64,000 nucleotides of DNA from Euborellia annulipes (lineage: Eukaryota > Arthropoda > Insecta > Dermaptera > Anisolabididae). Location: NCBI GenBank assembly GCA_023213315.1, contig JAKCPI010016369.1, positions 1-64,000 on the forward strand, written 5' to 3'. Shown here one piece after another: positions 46,651-59,095 of the stretch; position 1 is the stretch's first letter; each line of letters starts with the position of its first letter. The notes below the pieces were generated by a model. It worked only from the letters and a program-made list of their open reading frames with translations, made no database searches and had not been told where the DNA came from. A program made the translations under genes and the position numbers.

Positions 46651-46870
46651 ATATTCAGGAAATGATGAAAAGGCACCCAACATATAAACAAAAATTCAAT
46701 TTTTTCTGTAGACGTTTCAAATGCTAATCTCGCTCATCATCAGGACCTATGGACAGCAATATTTATTTATTCATAGGTCCTGATGATGAGCGCGATTGGC
46801 GTTCGAAACGTCGAGAGAGAAAATTGAAATTTTGTTTTTTGTTTGCTGCCATCTCAACATCTCCTGAATA
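46651..46870. repeat. Fold-back with hammerhead-like cores intact in both arms
   Basis: Outer arms ATATTCAGGA and CTCCTGAATA pair. Plus strand 46780-46812: CTGATGA, stem GAGCGC/GCGTTC with loop GATTG, then GAAACGTC. Minus strand 46743-46711: CTGATGA, stem, then GAAACGTC. This is the best-kept pair in the window. Confidence 0.75.
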
Positions 46871-47679
46871 AAGTTATTCATTTGAGAATGGCGAAAAGAC
46901 GAGAAATGTCTGTCCTAGATAAAGCAAAGCCCCTGTGCTCTAGTGCAGAGATTTAAGTCACGCTTTTTGTGCCAGAGGTCAGGAGTTTCCGTATCAAACG
47001 ATGAAATGTTTCAAAATGATATATATTGGCTATTAATTAATTTAGAAAAATCTAATATATTTAGGCCTATAAGAAAAAGAAAAAAATAAGTCTTGTAATT
47101 TGGCTGCCTAACTAGTAGGCGTCTTTCAAAAAGCCGAGGGTGCGAAACTTAATGTTTGCCATGCATAGTATATCAATATATCGTATAATTCAAAAATTGC
47201 CCTTATTGAGTTACTGGCACAAGAATAACAAAAAAAGCTCTTTTCATCTGACAGAGTGAGTGACATGTCTGAGCTTTTCACTTGAATCGAAAATTTTTTT
47301 AAAACTTCTTTGTTGGCTTCAAAACCATAACATTTCAGTTAAAAAGAAGCTTTCTGGAAGGTGTACAGTAATATTTTCTATAATAAAGAATTAATTTGTA
47401 CAGCTACCATTTTTAATTCGAATTTTTATATCTATGTGTTACAATTTTATTTTATTTTTTTTTTTTTTGATCTCCTGAAAAAATAGAAATTTTGAGTTGT
47501 GCAGCAATATGGACCGCATTATTTATTAGACTAGAAATTATATTATTATTGTGTTTTAAGAATAGGATAGGATATTCTTGATTTCAACTACACTGTCAAT
47601 TGTCTAAAAAAAAATTAATTTTTTTCATCCTCTCTTTAATTATGCAATAATTATAAGAGATCACGTAGGGCTTATGAGT

Positions 47680-47947
47680 CAGTGGCGGATCCAGAGGTGT
47701 TTCTCGGGGGGGGGAGGGTGGTAATCTGGAGTGACTGGTCGCACAGCACACATATTTTTTCTTAATTTCGGTAATTTAAAGGCGCATTCTGTACTTGTTT
47801 GCCAGAATATAAATACAAATCAAATTTTTAAGTATTAATTTTTAAAATTTTACATTAAAAATACATTTTTTTTTTCGAAAAAAAGTATTTTTTTCAAATC
47901 TCAGGGGGGTAATTACCCCCTTTACCCCACCCTTGTATCCGCCCTTG
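47680..47947 (+). mobile_element. 3606-type hAT copy, complete
   Basis: The ends CAGTGGCGGATCCAGAGG and TGTATCCGCCCTTG have identical 8-bp duplications TTATGAGT (47672-47679 and 47948-47955). Confidence 0.9.
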
Positions 47948-49337
47948 TTATGAGTAGGGAGGAATAATAATAATAAAAGGGTGGTTTAAATGTGTTTTAT
48001 ACATCCAAATCGAATGCTAATAAAATATTAACAATATTTGATTTGTACAGTGCCATTAACTTGGCAATTTAGCAATCGTTTTTTGTCTTATCGGTCAGTC
48101 AAATAATTCTCTTAATTTTACAGATGCTAAAATGTTCAAAACCCCTTACAATCTTATTTATTTAATAACTAGAATATTTGATTAGAATTTTGATTAAAAA
48201 AACGAAAACGATATTTATTTTCATATTCAAACATTTTATTAATCCATTTATCTTAAGTAAATTTTATTTTATATCTTATCAGATATGTAAACATTCAATG
48301 GGTGGCTCTCTCATTAAATGTCAACACATGTATCTTTTAATAATACCTAGAATGACTGTAAAAATTATAAAATAATATAATAATTTAGAATAAAGATTAA
48401 TCTTTTCTTTAAATCATTATTAATTATTTAAGATATCAATCTTAAAGTAATCAATCTTATTTAAAGTCTTGAATTGGGTTATATCAGAAATTCTTTTTCA
48501 AACTTTAGTCCCTGCTATCTAATTATATAAAAAAGATTTTTAAAGAAAAAATATATCAGTTTAATATCAATTTTTACCAAGTATTCGCGCTTTTTCGATA
48601 AATTATTATTATCCCACTGATAATCTTTTGGAGCCTATCTTGGAAATAGATATGCTAACTTTAACACTAGAATAGAGAAGATTTGCAAGCAACAATTTTA
48701 ATTAAATTATACTTAGATTTGTAAAAATAACGTTAGTTGATTCAGGGTGTGAATATGCAAGGGTATCTACAAGTATGTCACACGGGTTATCTAACTGGCA
48801 GGCGAAATAAATTTGTAACTTTATTTGTCAGGGATCTTAGTCTTTTAGTGAGACCTTGAACTTCTAAAAGAGAGAACACCTGTTAATAACAAAAAGTATT
48901 ACTACTAATATTACTTCTTAGTAGTGGCCCAACCCCAGGGAAGAAAAAATGTCGCTAGGGCAGCGGTCGGCAACCTTTTTGATATTGCAGATCACTAAAT
49001 TCGCAATTTAAAATTTCCCCGACCACTAAAATTATTTATTTTAGATATAATAATACAGTTCAAATATAATTTCATTTTTGCTTAAAAATTAAGTCACGAA
49101 ACATCGCTTGTGGGGCCTTTTGAACTTTGTCTTTTCAATTAATAAATGTTTGTATTTATTTTAAATATTATTAACCCTTAAACCATAAATTCCTCCTTCA
49201 AACAAAGTCTCTTTAAAAAAAATCATCTAAAGGCAAATTCTCATTGCACTGCTTCTTTTAGATTAAAAAAAATTGTTTAAGGTCTTTTTCGGCATCTGAG
49301 GCCATTTAGTCCTCTGCCCTATTTATTCCAATTGTTT

Positions 49338-49835
49338 CAGGGGCGTATATAGAAATTTTTTTCCGGGGGGACCTGAACTCCAAAATATTTCTGCGGAAAA
49401 TTTTTTTTTTAAGAAACTATATTTTTTTTCACACGAAATTTTTTGCGAAACATTTTTTTCTTTTGCGGAACCAAAGTTTTCCACCCTGCGGAAAAATTTG
49501 TTGCTGATGTCTGTATATCCCTATATGCATTGGCGTAGCCAGAAATTTTTGATGGGGGGGGGGATCAAGAAATTTTTTCAAAAATTTAAGATTATTTTAG
49601 GGTATTTATAAATCATTTTGGTTTGTTTTTTAGCTAGAGTAAATTATTATATTTTACTTTCTCTTACCCTATGTGAAATATAATTTGTATTAAATATCTA
49701 GTCATGGCTTGGGTCCCATGGGGGGGGGGGGTTTGAACCCCCAAAACCCCTCCCCTGGCTACGCCTATGTGTATATGTGTTTGGGAAATTTCGGGGGGGG
49801 GGGTCCCCTCGGCCCCCCCCTTATATACGCCCCTG
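49338..49835 (+). mobile_element. hAT element inserted in a SINE-B
   Basis: The ends CAGGGGCGTATATAG and TATATACGCCCCTG are inverted with identical 8-bp duplications AATTGTTT (49330-49337 and 49836-49843). The flanks 49275-49337 and 49836-49885 are the two halves of a SINE-B. Another hAT element lies inside. Confidence 0.88.
49528..49769 (+). mobile_element. Third-level nested hAT MITE
   Basis: The ends CATTGGCGTAGCCAG and CTGGCTACGCCTATG are inverted. Flanks CCTATATG and TGTATATG agree at six of eight bases. Confidence 0.75.
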
Positions 49836-51913
49836 AATTGTTTGGTATCTAATTCAAATTGAAATAATTTTTTTCGCTTGGGACGACATCGAATTTTTGA
49901 TATGAATCCAATACTTTCTCTCTATATACCGTATATTAACATATATAAGTAAGAGAAAATTAAAACGGAAATTCTCAAGATTGTTTGCAAAAGCAATTGT
50001 TTTGTCTAATAAATAGATCCTCAACAAAACAATCAAAAAGATTTTATTTCTATGACTTATCAACCTAAAAACCACAAGAAAATTTATCATAAGAAAGTGT
50101 CTCCTCTTTGGCTATTTCACAAACCCTTTTCTTCACTTCATTTTAAATTTTTTCATAGGCTATTTTGAAAAATGATATTTATATTCAAAGTGCTGTACTC
50201 GAGGTCGTATCCAAGATTCGCTCGTTTAATTGACGTTAATTCATTCAAGTCCAAGGTTATTATTAACTTCATCTCTTTTTAATGTTTAAAACCCCATTCA
50301 TATTTAAAATTAGTATTTTATTTGTAAGATTACAATCGTCTAATGTTGAATAATTCATGACAATAATTAATTGTTCCAAATGACTGAATGTTTCTTAATT
50401 TTTGGCCTCGCTCTTTAAGATAAAATTCAATAGGTAAATTTTTTTTGTGTCCTGTTCTTTCTTCTGCTTGGATGAATTTCATTCTTTCTCTCTTGGATAC
50501 GATTCTATTTTTATATAATAATCTTTCAACGAAAATATTTAATCGAAACAAAGCCAAGCTCTTGAAATTCAAAGTATATTGAAAGACTCTTTTATTATTC
50601 ATTTAAAATATAGATTTAATTTTTCGTTATTAATGAATTTTATTAAATAATAAAATAATTTTTTCCTAGCCATGTACATTATAGAAATAATTTTTGTTTT
50701 TGTTGTTGTTGTCGATTTAAAGAATCAACTTCAGATTACCTTTTAATGGAATTAGGTCGAATAAATGATTCCCACTCTAATTTTAAATTAGTTTAAAGAA
50801 ACCAGTAAATGACACCCATTTAACATTTTTGTTTTTTAAATTCTTTGGACAAATGTCTAATTTTAACATATTGTTGGCACTTAAGGCTCATTCATTGCTC
50901 ATGTTTTTAATGGATATGTTAATCATTAAGCTTCGCTGGCGCCAGTAAATTCACATACAAACTCTTAACTTAAAGGCAAGAGTATCTTTTTTGCTAGTAA
51001 AAGCCCTTCTCATGTTTACAAATATTTTTTTTGTTTTTCTGACAGTCCAAACCAATGTCCCCGAATATTTATGGATATTCTTTTTAAATTGAAACAAATT
51101 AATTTGCTACTCAGTATTCAAAGAGCCGTCTCAAAGGAGGGGAAGTGAGCTAAAAGAGCAACCACCCAGACTGTCTAAAATTACGCTATTTAATTCTCTA
51201 GTAGAATTTATTTCTCCTAATTTATCTATGTTAGGAAATGTGAAACAAAACAATAAAACAATACTCAAATGTCAACAATTATCACAGGCATGGCATCCCA
51301 CCTTGGTAAATTTACTCTCGAAGCTAGGAATCTATAATTGCAGAATAATTTTGTTTTCTATATTACACAGAGGCGTAACTACATTGATTGCCCCCCCCCG
51401 CCCTCCCCCCCCAAAAAAAAACTATTTGTTAATATAGAATTTCAAAAATTTTAAATTTAAATACATTTTATAATTTTAAAAAATATTTAACAAATAAGGG
51501 CCCTGTACATTAAATTATGATCAAAGTAGTTTTCAAAGTTAGGTTTCAACGGAACCCAAAAAAATATATCTAACTTCGAAAGCATTTACCATAAAATTTT
51601 CTTATATTTGGGTGTATTTGACTTTGATAACTATTTTGTTTATAATTTTGTTAATAATTAACCCGATTTGCACAAATGAATGATTTTTGGAAAATTAAAG
51701 AATTACAGAAATCACGACTTTAACATTCAGGGATGGCAAAATTTTTTTAGATGTATCCAAAGTTGATAAAAAAAAAAAAAAAAAAAATGAAAAAATTCGA
51801 TTTTTTTAAACTTTTAGCAGTGTTTTGCACCAATAAATCACCAAAGATTGTACTGCTGAAACTCGAGATAAATAAATTTTAAACCAAATGTGTAAAAATG
51901 TGTCATCTTGACT

Positions 51914-52178
51914 CAGTGGCGGATCCAGAGGTGTTTCTCGGGGGAGGGGGGGGGTAATCTGGAGTGACTGGTCGCACAGCACACATTTTTTTCTTAATTT
52001 CGGTAATTTAAAGGCGCATTCTGTACTTGTTTGCCAGAATATAAATACAAATCAAATTTTTAAGTATTAATTTTTAAAACTTTACATTAAAAATACATTT
52101 TTTTTTTCGAAAAAAAGTATTTTTTTCAAATCTCAGGGGGTAATTACCCCCTTTACCCCACCCTTGTATCCGCCCTTG
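51914..52178 (+). mobile_element. 3606-type hAT copy, complete
   Basis: It is nearly identical to the copy at 47680. Its target duplications TCTTGACT and TCTTGGCT differ at one base. Confidence 0.88.
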
Positions 52179-52544
52179 TCTTGGCTGCATCCTCTCAAAA
52201 AATAATGTTTTGTCCGCAATTCACTTTAGAAAAATGATTGCTATAAGGAAAGACGGAAAGCCGGAAGCCACCACTTATCTTTAATTATTGATATAATTAA
52301 AGATTGATAAACTTTTTTCCTTTACTAATTCAAATTAATTATTATATCGCTTAAAGAAAAAACTATGATTACCAAGTTTGTTGGGGATATAATCTGATCT
52401 AAAAAATGAATGTAGGGACACAAAGAAATTCTATTTGCAACTCTGAAAAGGCCACCAAATCCTGAAGGTCAAAGAACCCACCCCAGTAAAATTCAAGTCA
52501 GTGTATATGACACATGAATGAAGAGATAACATAAATAAAAAAGC

Positions 52545-53045
52545 TTTACTTTCTCTTCACTTTAGAAAAATTATATGGAATATAGAGAGAAAGTATTGCG
52601 ATATGTCAATATTTTAATGGAAATACCTGTTTTGAGACCCTGAGTCCAAAAAAGTGGGTCCGGCAAATTGGGCATGAAGGAAATGAACTACGTGGTTGAA
52701 ATTTTATATTTAAGTTAGGCACGCCCTGAGACGTGAAAGTAAGCTTTTAAACAAAATCTGTTAAAAAGTACTAGTACTTTACTGAAGTACTTTTTCAGTT
52801 TTATTTCGATTTTCTCAAAATTGGCTCGTATAATTTTGATTAAAATTTATAAATCAATTATTTTTTAGATTCTCTTTAAAAAGTATATTAGTAAAATTTT
52901 TCGTGAAAATTGTTTGAAGTACTTCACTGATATAGTATTTCAGATTTTGCAAATTAATTTTTTGGCTCTTCTTTCCATAGAGTCTATGTTAAATTTCTAT
53001 GGGGATTTGCATGTTAATTTCGATCAAAAGGGGGCCCCCCTTTGT
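52545..53045 (+). repeat. R1 repeat copy
   Basis: It starts with a small hairpin (ACTTTCTCTTCA...AGAGAGAAAGTATT), continues through TGAGACCCTGAGTCC, AAGTTAGGCACGCCCTGAG and TAGTACTTTACTGAAG, and reaches TGGGGATTTGCATGT. No coding frame persists through the copies. Confidence 0.7.
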
Positions 53046-53230
53046 AACTTTTTACTCATTTAAAAAAACAAATATGAGATGAAAATTTTGAAAAACAACC
53101 ATAGTTTATTTCAAGCAGTCAACATTTAAAATATTGTACACAGAGCATATGGAAATTTTGAATCAATTGACTTTTTTTTACTTATGAAATGCAAGTGGTC
53201 AACTTAACTAAGGTGTTATGAGAATATATC

Positions 53231-53395
53231 TCGACACTAAAAATCGGGTGCACAACTTTCTCCTACCAAAGGGTAAGGGAAAATTGTGTGCTGTGCGCTA
53301 GTCACACCAGATTTTTACTTATGAAATCCAAATGATCAAGTTTACCTTCGGGAAGAGAAAGTTGTGCGCTGTGCAAACTCTCACACCAGATTTTT
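53231..53395. repeat. Two R2 short fold-backs
   Basis: A full unit at 53231-53315 and a half unit at 53335-53395 carry the GTAAGGGAAAATTGTGTGCT and TCACACCAGATTTTTA modules of R2. Confidence 0.55.
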
Positions 53396-54267
53396 ATTTA
53401 TTTAAGCTTGAAAATTTAATCTCATGCAATTTTTTTAAACCATTTTTATTAATCTAAAATTTAAATTTGTCTTGAAATAGATCGAGCCTGCGACATGCCT
53501 AACCCTTTAAATGTATTTTACATATAAATACGAAAAACGTGCACTAAGCCAAAGCAAAAGGCAGCAGACTGGCTGGCATTTTAAAGGGGATATATTTAGT
53601 TCCTGACTAATGCAAAATTATCCAACAAGTTATAATACCGTGACTGGATTTATATAATTGCTCTCGTGAGAATTTTCATACAAATTATTAAATACAATAA
53701 TAAATAGATATCGAATAGGGGTGGGTAAAGTTTTTCTACGATGGATAGTTTTTTTTTTTTTTTGTGAACATCGCCGGGATCGTTCAGACCCTCAGAGATA
53801 TTTCTGTACGATGGTCTAAAGATATCACACGTGTCTGTTTTGCATCGGTGTATGTGTTAGTGTGTTTGTACATGTGAGCCAGTCTATGTGAAGGAGAAAA
53901 AGAGAGAAAAAAATTTTTGATACACTCTCACTAGAAAATTTGTAATAAAATTTATTTCTCTTGTTTCAAGGATATCTTTGACTCATTGTAATATTATTAT
54001 GTTTTGTTTATATAACTTTTTTTTCCGTAAAAATGATTAATTAGCGAAAAATTTCTATTTTTTATTAAAGAAAAATAATCTATAAAAACAAGATAATACA
54101 AAAAATAAAATATGCAAAGAATACGAAAAATATTTTTACTTTCTGTTTAGGGCGTTGGTCACGATTTCAATGTAAATACATACAGGAGTGTATATAAAGT
54201 TTTTTGAAAATAACTGTTTTGTTCGAGTTGATTAATTAGAAAAAGATGTGTTAAATAGCAAGTTTAC

Positions 54268-54495
54268 TCGAAGTATCTTTCGTTGTTATACGCAGTAAAG
54301 TAAAACAAATTTTGTTTTTGGATGAATTTATTGGAACTGATACTATACAGAGCTACAGTTTCGAAGATTTAATATCACCATCTTCATGCTGGAATTATAC
54401 AAATTAACCATCATAAGTTTTCTAGTTCACAAATGTTTAAATTCCGCCCGAAACAAAATTTGTTTTACTTCAACTCTTATAACAACAAAAGGTAC
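54268..54495. repeat. Fold-back with a degraded hammerhead-like core
   Basis: AGTAAAACAAATTTTGTTTT on the left pairs with AAACAAAATTTGTTTTACTT on the right. On the minus strand the centre (about 54395-54355) reads ATGAAGA...CGAAACTGTAGC, so the first core base is changed. Confidence 0.6.
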
Positions 54496-54502
54496 TTGGA
54501 GT

Positions 54503-54704
54503 CAGGGCCGGATCTAGGGGGGAGGGGCAAGTGCCCCGGGGGGGGGGCAGATACCAGGGGCGGCAATTAAAGAAAGAAAGCCGTGATTCGAGGGGAAAAT
54601 TTACTAAAAAAAAAAAAGGTAAAATGATATGAATTATAGGAAATTTTGAGGGGGCGGCAAATTAAATTTTGCACCCCCTAACAAATCTCCTAGTTCCGGC
54701 CCTG
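54503..54704 (+). mobile_element. hAT MITE, CAGGGCC terminal repeats
   Basis: The ends CAGGGCCGGATCTAG and CTAGTTCCGGCCCTG are inverted. Flanks CTTGGAGT and GTTGGAGT differ only in the first base. Confidence 0.85.
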
Positions 54705-54811
54705 GTTGGAGTAAACTTTTAATTAATAATTTTTATTGAGCAAGATAATTTTTTGATTTCTTGATTCTCAATAGAATAGGGTGAATGTTATGTTATATTA
54801 TTAATATTAAT

Positions 54812-55229
54812 TAGGGTCCGACCGAAACAAGATTTTCAGCCGAAACCGAAACCGAATATTCGGCCTCGATCTTAGTTTCGGCCGAAACCGTAACCGAAAC
54901 CGAAACTTGTATTTCCTATAAAAAATTATTATTATTTTAACTTTTTTTCTTTTTGAAATTTTTTCCGCCCTGCGGAAAATTTTTTTCCCCTCCTTGAAAA
55001 TCATTTTACCTTTTTTTTAGGGAGAATAAATTTTTTTTCAGCACCTTTTCCGCTTTTGCAAATCATTTGACCTTTTTTTTTGCATGCGAGTCTCATCTCT
55101 TCAGACTCAGGTTTCGGCCGGCCGAAAGGTTCGGCTACTTTTTGGCCGAAACCGAAACTACGGCCGAAACCAGGATTTTTGGAAACTGGCCGAAACCGTA
55201 ACCGAAACCGAATATTCGGTCGGTTCCTA
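54812..55229 (-). mobile_element. TTCGG-rich hAT MITE, second copy
   Basis: Opposite in orientation to the copy at 40885, it starts TAGGGTCCGACCGAAAC and ends TTCGGTCGGTTCCTA with identical 8-bp duplications ATATTAAT (54804-54811 and 55230-55237). Confidence 0.9.
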
Positions 55230-55261
55230 ATATTAATATATGCAAGTCTCCTTTCAAACTT

Positions 55262-55440
55262 TGTTTTGAAAATCAAAAAATTAAGGTCTATTTCGGCATC
55301 GGAGGCCAATTAGATCCTCTCTCTATTTATTTGATTGGTAACCAATTCAAATAAATTTTTGTCGCATGAGACGGGAAGCGAACCCTTGACCCCTAGCTCA
55401 AAGGGCAGAAACTCTACCACTAAGTCATAGCCTAGGGGCT
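55262..55440 (-). mobile_element. SINE-B, best copy
   Basis: On the minus strand the tRNA-like head reads ACTTAGTGGTAGAG (A-box region) and GGTTCGCTTCCC (B-box-like), followed by a body with CCAATCAAATAAATAG and CTCCGATGCCGAAATAGACC, and ends in an AT-rich 3' part. Confidence 0.75.
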
Positions 55441-55753
55441 TGAAGGCACTAGCTAGCAATGAGCTTTTTGCAATTTTTTTTACCATTCAAACCTATTCAA
55501 AAAGATTATTTAAAAAATTCGTTTTGGTTGCCTAACCTGAAGGTTAAATTCTTATTCTATACCTTCTCATTGGTTTGACTGGAAACAATACCCACGTTCC
55601 TTATTTAGATTAAATTAACAGTAAAGCTGTTAATTCAGAAGATATTTTTCTTACCAAATATAATTTTTGACCTTCTATTTTCAACAATCTAATTAATTTG
55701 TCACTAAATAATATTACTATTTAAATCAGTTGGTACCGAAGGTATATAGTGTA

Positions 55754-57238
55754 GGGGAGACGGGGCAGGTTGGCCCAGGGGCAGGTCGGCCCAGTCGCGA
55801 TTTTCGCAGAATAATTGGACGATTGTGATACGGATCAGAATGAAGGTTAATAGCACGCCACACACCTTCCGCCAAAACAACTATAGCGATCGGAGTAAAT
55901 TCGCATGAGCTAGGATCTTTATTCGTTTTTTGCACCTTGGAGTAAATTTTCATTAGTTGAATAAAATTGTTTTATCTACTTTTTGGTTACTTCGAGGATA
56001 AAAAGTGAGCACTATGTTTAAAGGTTAGAGTATAAGGATTATTTCTCCATGGCATATTAATTAAAAAACATCAACGGGATTTGTGCGGGATAAAAATTGT
56101 TTCAAATATGACGATGGGGCAGGTTGGCCCAAAAATGACGGGGCAGGTTGGCCCACTCGATTTTTTGCCATTGTATGTATGAAATCGTTAAACCCTGTTT
56201 TATCTTTTCAATTTTAGTGGCAATGAATGATGTAAAAGTAACAAAATAAAAATTATTATAAATATCGATGTTATACTGGCCGTCATTGAGAGTTTATTGG
56301 AGGAAATTTTGCATCATAAATGAGCACGTGTGTTTTTGAAAATTGTTATCAGACATATTAATATGTTCTTATTGTTTTCTAAAACGTTCTAGTTCTTTGA
56401 GTATGTGTGGTTCGGGAAGATATGAAGTGTTTCCGCTTTTTTTTTTTTTTTTTAAACATTCACACTTTTTTCCCATTCACACAGTCTTTTCGGTAACCCG
56501 GCCATATAAGACTTTTACGATAACCGTTGTATGAATAATTATATATTTTGGGGGTCCAGGCATTGTTATTTAAGCCATTTGGTATCCAAATGGTTAGCAC
56601 GATAACCTCTACACGAAGCCCCGAGGGCTAAGAGATTTTTCAAAAGAGCACAAATTGAGCGTTGGGAGAGAAATGTTGGGACCCTTGTTGGGATACTCTT
56701 TTTGCCAACTTGCCAAGCCCAAGTAAGGTGTCTGCAATGCTCTTCATAGCATTCTGACTCTCATCTCCAACCTCTGGACCACGGTTATAACAGTGATTCG
56801 TAAATACAAAAGAAAAACTGAAAAAGGAAAAGTTCTTGAAGTCACGATATACTTTTTTTGATTTAGTACTCACTTATTACTGAAACTGTTGCAATAACGT
56901 AATTATAATTTAAAAATAAACTGTGTGTGTTAAAATTAGGTTGTTTTAAATTATTTTCTTGCATTTTTATTCATATAAAAATAACAAATGCCTTCGGGCC
57001 AACCTGCCCCGAGGTCCGAGCCAACCTGCCCGATCACGGGGCAGGTTGGCCCACTCGAAATATTTTAGAAATAATTATTTTTTTAATTTTAACATCAATT
57101 TAGGAGACTTTTACGATGACCATTTGGTAGCTTAACGTTGCACCAACATTTTAAAATGAAAACATAAACGAAAATGATTAAATAAAAAATTTTATAAAAG
57201 AAATAAAAATTAGTGGGCCAACCTGCCCCGGTCTCCCC
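55754..57238. mobile_element. 1.5-kb DNA element with repeated GGGGCAGGTTGGCCCA
   Basis: The ends GGGGAGACGGGGCAGG... and ...CCGGTCTCCCC are inverted repeats of about 24 bp flanked by TA. The unit GGGGCAGGTTGGCCCA occurs about eight times in clusters near both ends and inside (about 55763, 55781, 56115, 56139, 56996, 57022, 57036, 57214) in both orientations. No transposase domain is recognised in its frames. A SINE-A copy is inserted at 56440-56630. Confidence 0.75.
56440..56630 (-). mobile_element. SINE-A copy with internal deletion
   Basis: On the minus strand it has the 5' end AGCCCTCGGGGCTTCG, a head lacking the B box, the body GCCTGGACCCCC and a 3' end with an A-run (T-run at 56441-56455). 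It is nested in the element at 55754-57238. Confidence 0.7.
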
Positions 57239-57627
57239 TATATGGCCTAAGATGCCGAAAAGACAAAAAAAATATTACCTATTAATACAATCGAAAAAAA
57301 AACTCATTAAGTAAGAGGAATATTGTGTTAAAAAACGCAATTCTCTCAAAGGGATTATTTTATTTTCATTGTTTTCCTGATAATTTATTAAATATTTGGC
57401 TGACCTTTTAACAAAGTGGGACACATGTGGAGAGTTAATATTGATTGTAAAAATATAGCTAGCTTCCTACAATCGATGATAAAACAGCTAACAAAACCAT
57501 TATTTCAAAACATATCGGAAAAGGAAGGAAAACCGAAGGAAGATCGATTTCTCGTTTATTTCAAAATTCATTCTTTTTACTTTCTCTTACCCTATTTATG
57601 AAATATATAGATCATTGTAAAAAGTTT

Positions 57628-58060
57628 CATGTCGAGATTTTTACTTTCTCTTACCTCTATATATATGTTGATATATATAGAGAGAAAGTATTGGTTTTAT
57701 GCCAAAAATTTGATGTCGAGATTTTGATGGATATACACGTTTTGAGGTCCCCTGATCCATAAAAGTGGTTTTTAGGACATGGTCTGTCTGTCTGTGTGTA
57801 AACAAAATAACGAAAAGAGCTAGGAAGTTAAAATTTTTTTTTTAAGCTAGGAACCCCTCTGGCACATGACATGAAGCTTTTGAACAAAATCGGCCAAAGA
57901 GTAATAATACTTTACTGATGTACTTTTTCAGTTTTTTTTTCAATAATCTCAAAATTCGCTCCAATAATTAAAATTCATAAATCAATCAATTATTTTTTAA
58001 ATGTATTTTCTTATTTTGCTCTCAAAATTGTTTGAAGACCACTTTACTCTTGTACTTCAT
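57628..58060 (+). repeat. R1 repeat copy
   Basis: It starts with the hairpin TACTTTCTCTTACC...AGAGAGAAAGTATT, then TTTTGATGGATATACACG, GAGGTCCCCTGATCC and GGTCTGTCTGTCTGTGTG, and continues to the TACTTTACTGATGTAC segment. Confidence 0.75.
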
Positions 58061-58324
58061 AGGAAAGATAGAAGAAATGGTTGCCATGGTAATAAAATAT
58101 AAATACAAGACCTGATCATTTTTATGTATAGTCGGTTGGCGTGAAAAAACATTCGTTTCAGAAAAACGTGTAAATATCATGTTTTAAACTAACGTTATAT
58201 TATTTATTGAGATGTAAATATTGGTTTGTGAAAATTAAGTCATTATTAAATTAATGCATTCTTTTAGCTTAACATAATTTGAAGTGGCCCAAATGAAAAT
58301 ATGCACATTTAAACAATTTTTAAC

Positions 58325-58479
58325 AATATTCAACAAGACTGTGTTTTTTTATTGGTGAGGTCAAACATCCCATGGCACGCCTATGCCCCGGAAAGGCGGA
58401 GATCCTGGGTTCGAATCCCGGGGGCCATGGGATGTTTGGCCTGACCAATAAAAAAACAGTCACAGTCTTGTTGAATATA
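58325..58479. repeat. Fold-back centred on a tRNA-like T arm
   Basis: Arms of about 55 nt (TATTCAACAAGACTGTG against CACAGTCTTGTTGAATAT; AAACATCCCATGG against CCATGGGATGTTT) enclose a centre with GGTTCGAATCCCGGG, a perfect B box. No acceptor stem pairing for a 72-nt tRNA is found. The segment at 59461-59540 shares the right half. Confidence 0.65.
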
Positions 58480-58729
58480 TCTATGACTTGTTTAGTCCGA
58501 ATCGAGGTATTTTGGATACTATTATCTTATTCAAATATATACCAGGTAGATCTCGAAAACTATTGAGCTAATTTTTAACAATATCTTTTATATACATATG
58601 TTAAAAATATCTTTTCTATTGAGGCACTACAAATAATACTTGACCCTTCTTATCGATTCAAGCGTATGCAATGAATAAACCTAAAGAGATTTTATTTAAT
58701 TCCAACAAAATATGAAATAAACAACTTTT

Positions 58730-59095
58730 TTACTTTCTCTTAGCTATGTATATATGTAATATATATATATAGAGAGAAAGTATTGGATTCATGTCAAAAA
58801 TTCGATGTCAAGATTTTGATGGATATACACGTTTTGAGGTCCCCTGATTCCAAAAAAGTGGTTTTCGCCACATGATTTGTCTGTCTGTGTTCAATTTAAA
58901 GCATGAAGGAATTGAGCTAGGAGGATGAAATTTTATATTTTAAGTTAGGCACCCCCTGAGTAGTGAAAATAAGCTTTTAATCAAAATCAGCCAAAGAGTA
59001 CTAGTGCTTTACTGATGTATTTTTTGAGTTTTTTTTTCGATTTTCTCAAAATTCGCTCCAATAACATATTTTGATTAAAATTCAAAAATAATAGG
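58730..59095 (+). repeat. R1 repeat copy
   Basis: It is collinear with the copy at 57628. A half copy of the R2 fold-back (GTTGTGCTGTGCGACAGTC) follows directly at 59096-59145. Confidence 0.75.

Noticed and set aside
58361..58440. Possible tRNA gene
   Set aside because: The T arm and B box are good, but there is no pairing acceptor stem or full cloverleaf, and the unit lies in the centre of a fold-back.
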